From Chloroflexota bacterium (GTDB taxonomy: Bacteria > Chloroflexota > Anaerolineae > SpSt-600): 6,835 nucleotides of DNA. The stretch's first letter is position 1. Each line of letters opens with the position of its first letter. Positions 5,233 to 6,835 of this stretch are shown piece after piece. The stretch covers positions 1-6,835 of the forward strand of contig DRAO01000169.1 of NCBI GenBank assembly GCA_011041825.1, read 5' to 3'. Position numbers and translations under genes: made by a program. The notes beneath the pieces are model-generated. The model had not been told where the DNA came from. It did not search any database and saw nothing but the letters and a program-made list of their open reading frames with translations.

Positions 5233-6390
5233 TCAGAGAGCGGTGTCCGCTCCCCGGACGGCCTGGAGGTCATAAATTCTGGGCAGAACCCCGAAGCAAG
5301 CTTGATAAGCATCCTTCAGCTTTCTCTCCAGGAGCGTAACGTAATTCCTGGCCACCAAGGTAATCGTGCATCCTCCAAAGCCCGCCCCCGTTAATCGGGA
5401 GCCGTAAACTCCCTCGGTCTGCCAGGCTGTTTCCACAAGGAGGTCCAACTCAGGGCAACTGACTTCGTAATCGTCTCTGAGACTTATGTGGGACTGGTTC
5501 ATAAGCCTGCCAAATTCCTCTGCGTCGCCCCTCTCCAGTGCTTTTACCGCTTGCAGGACCCGATTGTTCTCGTTTACCACATGCCTTGCCCGGCGGCGGA
5601 GGGGTTCTGGGAGGAGTTCTTCCCATCCGGGCATAGAGGCGGGGTCCACATCTCGCAGAGAGTTAACAGAGGGCCACCGCTTGTGCAGCAACTGAACAGC
5701 ATCTTCACATTGCTGGCGTCGCAAATTATACTCGGAAGCCGCTAGCTCCCGTTTTATCCCCGTATCGGCCACCACGATGGAAACATCCTCCGGTAGGGGA
5801 ACGTAACGATATTCTAAGGTTGCACAATCCAGGAAAAGGGCGCAATTTTCCCGGGCCAGGAGGGATGTAAATTGGTCCATTATCCCGCATCGCATCCCCA
5901 CAAATTCGTTTTCGGCCCGCTGACAGAGGAGGGCCAAGCGGGGTCTTTCTATCTCGAAACCACCCAGGAGCTGGAAGGCGAGGGCCATTGCCACCTCTAC
6001 TGCTGCCGAGGAACTGAGCCCAGCCCCTATGGGCACATCACCTCCGATGACTGCCTTAATGCCAGGGAGGCGAAACCCCTCTTGCTGCAATACGTAAGCC
6101 ACTCCCCGCTGATAGTTACTCCAGGGTTTCTCCCCGTCAAATTGGATATCGTCCAGGGGGAAGGTCACTTCTTCCCTGAAATTGATGGCATATAACGTCA
6201 CTTTCCTTTCCGAGTTACGGGAGGCAGCTACCCATATATAACGGTTCACAGCCACTGGCAGCACGAAGCCGTTATTGTAATCAGTGTGTTCCCCTATTAA
6301 ATTTACCCGTCCCGGGGCCTGAACCACAACTTCTGGCAAGCTTCCCCAGCGTTGTGTGAATTCTCTGATCACCGTTTCCTTCCCCATCAT
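5233..6390 (-). CDS. galK: Galactokinase
   Basis: Phosphorylates alpha-D-galactose with ATP to galactose 1-phosphate, the first committed step of the Leloir pathway, in the cytoplasm. Seen: 385 residues from the ATG at 6388-6390, normal for the family. The signature GRVNLIGEHTDYNNGFVLP starts near residue 27 and contains the conserved Arg28. The GHMP-kinase ATP loop PIGAGLSSSAA is at 120-130. CGIMDQF holds the expected catalytic base Asp172. GSRLTGAGFGGC at 330-341 is the third GHMP motif. All key residues are present, so it should be active. Start: a TTG at 6391-6393 also opens the frame but lies only 2 nt from the G-run ribosome site (6396-6400); ATG at 6390 (5 nt) or 6387 (8 nt) is likelier, differing by one residue. 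It begins 11 nt after the helicase-type gene's stop, so translation is probably coupled. No galT or galE is in the window. Confidence 0.96.
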   Translation of the reverse strand: MMGKETVIREFTQRWGSLPEVVVQAPGRVNLIGEHTDYNNGFVLPVAVNRYIWVAASRNSERKVTLYAINFREEVTFPLDDIQFDGEKPWSNYQRGVAYVLQQEGFRLPGIKAVIGGDVPIGAGLSSSAAVEVAMALAFQLLGGFEIERPRLALLCQRAENEFVGMRCGIMDQFTSLLARENCALFLDCATLEYRYVPLPEDVSIVVADTGIKRELAASEYNLRRQQCEDAVQLLHKRWPSVNSLRDVDPASMPGWEELLPEPLRRRARHVVNENNRVLQAVKALERGDAEEFGRLMNQSHISLRDDYEVSCPELDLLVETAWQTEGVYGSRLTGAGFGGCTITLVARNYVTLLERKLKDAYQACFGVLPRIYDLQAVRGADTAL

Positions 6391-6401
6391 CAAGGCCCCC
6401 T

Positions 6402-6835
6402 TTACTGCGATTGGGATATGGAGTAGCCCATTTTTTCCAGGGCTTCAACCAGTTCAGCGGCATTTTCCCCATCCACCAATGCCTGGGTAGGAGAGATGAG
6501 CTTTTTGATGTACTTCTGCAATTGGGGGGATTCCCGCAGGCTTTGCATCGTGAATTCATCAGGGGTTTCAATGACTAGAAGGCGATGAAGACGCAATGTC
6601 CCATAATGCTTGGCCCAGCGTCGTAATGCCTGGGTTACGTTGGAAGGGATACGGCTTCCCGAAGCCCTCTTCAGGAAGGCTAATATCATCTCTATCTTTA
6701 TGCCCCGCCGGAAGGCTTCCTGTAGGGAGGAGCGGGTTATGAGGTAATTATGGTGCCGCTCCGATGAACCGTTCCAGGCGGCGAAACGCTCTACCTGAAA
6801 GCGGTCATACAGGCGGGCATTATGGGGGATTAGGA
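6402..6835 (-). CDS. Helicase-associated-domain (Helicase_C_3 type) protein, C-terminal part
   Basis: Seen: the frame is open from the right edge (first full codon at 6831-6833) to TAA at 6402-6404, giving the last 143 residues; the N-terminus lies outside. The visible order is NARLYDRFQVERFAAW, then a helical block (SSLQEAFRRGIKIEMILAFLKRAS), then IPSNVTQALRRWAKHYG, LRLHRLLVIETPD and SPTQALVDGENAAELVEALEKMGY. This matches the C-terminal end of helicase-associated proteins (XPB/Ssl2 N-terminal-like, Helicase_C_3) that I recognise from Chloroflexota and Actinobacteria. Known: these are annotated as helicase-related DNA-binding proteins, but their cellular role is not well defined. No ATPase motifs can be seen because that part is outside the window. 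Its stop codon overlaps the galK ribosome-site region, so the two genes are likely one transcript; a functional link to galactose use is not evident. Confidence 0.72.
   Translation of the reverse strand, partial: LIPHNARLYDRFQVERFAAWNGSSERHHNYLITRSSLQEAFRRGIKIEMILAFLKRASGSRIPSNVTQALRRWAKHYGTLRLHRLLVIETPDEFTMQSLRESPQLQKYIKKLISPTQALVDGENAAELVEALEKMGYSISQSQ

Noticed and set aside
6391..6393. TTG as the galK start
   Set aside because: It is only 2 nt from the ribosome-site G-run, while two in-frame ATG codons follow immediately at usable spacing.

Overview
The window looks like an ordinary chromosomal stretch of a GC-rich bacterium, and every gene I can support lies on the minus strand, so transcription runs right to left. 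Gene content suggests Chloroflexota (Anaerolineae-like). The hints are an ECF sigma factor next to a DUF5667-type membrane protein, and a Helicase_C_3-type protein next to galactokinase. This placement is inference from family knowledge, not from a search.

In transcription order: (i) the C-terminal end of a helicase-associated-domain protein, cut by the right edge (6402-6835), then galactokinase galK 11 nt later (5233-6390). (ii) A 157-nt spacer made largely of three short inverted repeats with a shared core, none followed by a U-tract. (iii) An O-antigen ligase/polymerase (Wzy_C) membrane protein (3603-5075) whose last codons and stop lie in a perfect 19-bp palindrome. It is followed after 27 nt by a small MscS-type channel (3033-3575), whose 3' end overlaps the start of an ECF sigma factor (2480-3064) by 32 nt. 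(iv) An intrinsic terminator, then a single-pass DUF5667-type protein, the likely partner of the sigma factor (1662-2375), then a second intrinsic terminator. (v) A strong leader hairpin and a large lipoprotein with a Pro/Thr/Gly-rich linker and an alpha/beta-hydrolase domain, running off the left edge (1-1509). This last gene has no stop codon inside the window, and a long antisense open frame opposite it is spurious.

Functionally the window mixes galactose phosphorylation, surface polysaccharide assembly, a membrane channel physically linked to an extracytoplasmic-function sigma factor and its probable regulator, and a surface-anchored putative hydrolase. I see no CRISPR, transposase, tRNA, rRNA or recognisable defence or toxin-antitoxin system. 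The least-explained signals are non-coding: two palindromes with a common core at two gene ends, the REP-like cluster after galK, and a 14-bp leader hairpin that pairs fully only as minus-strand RNA.
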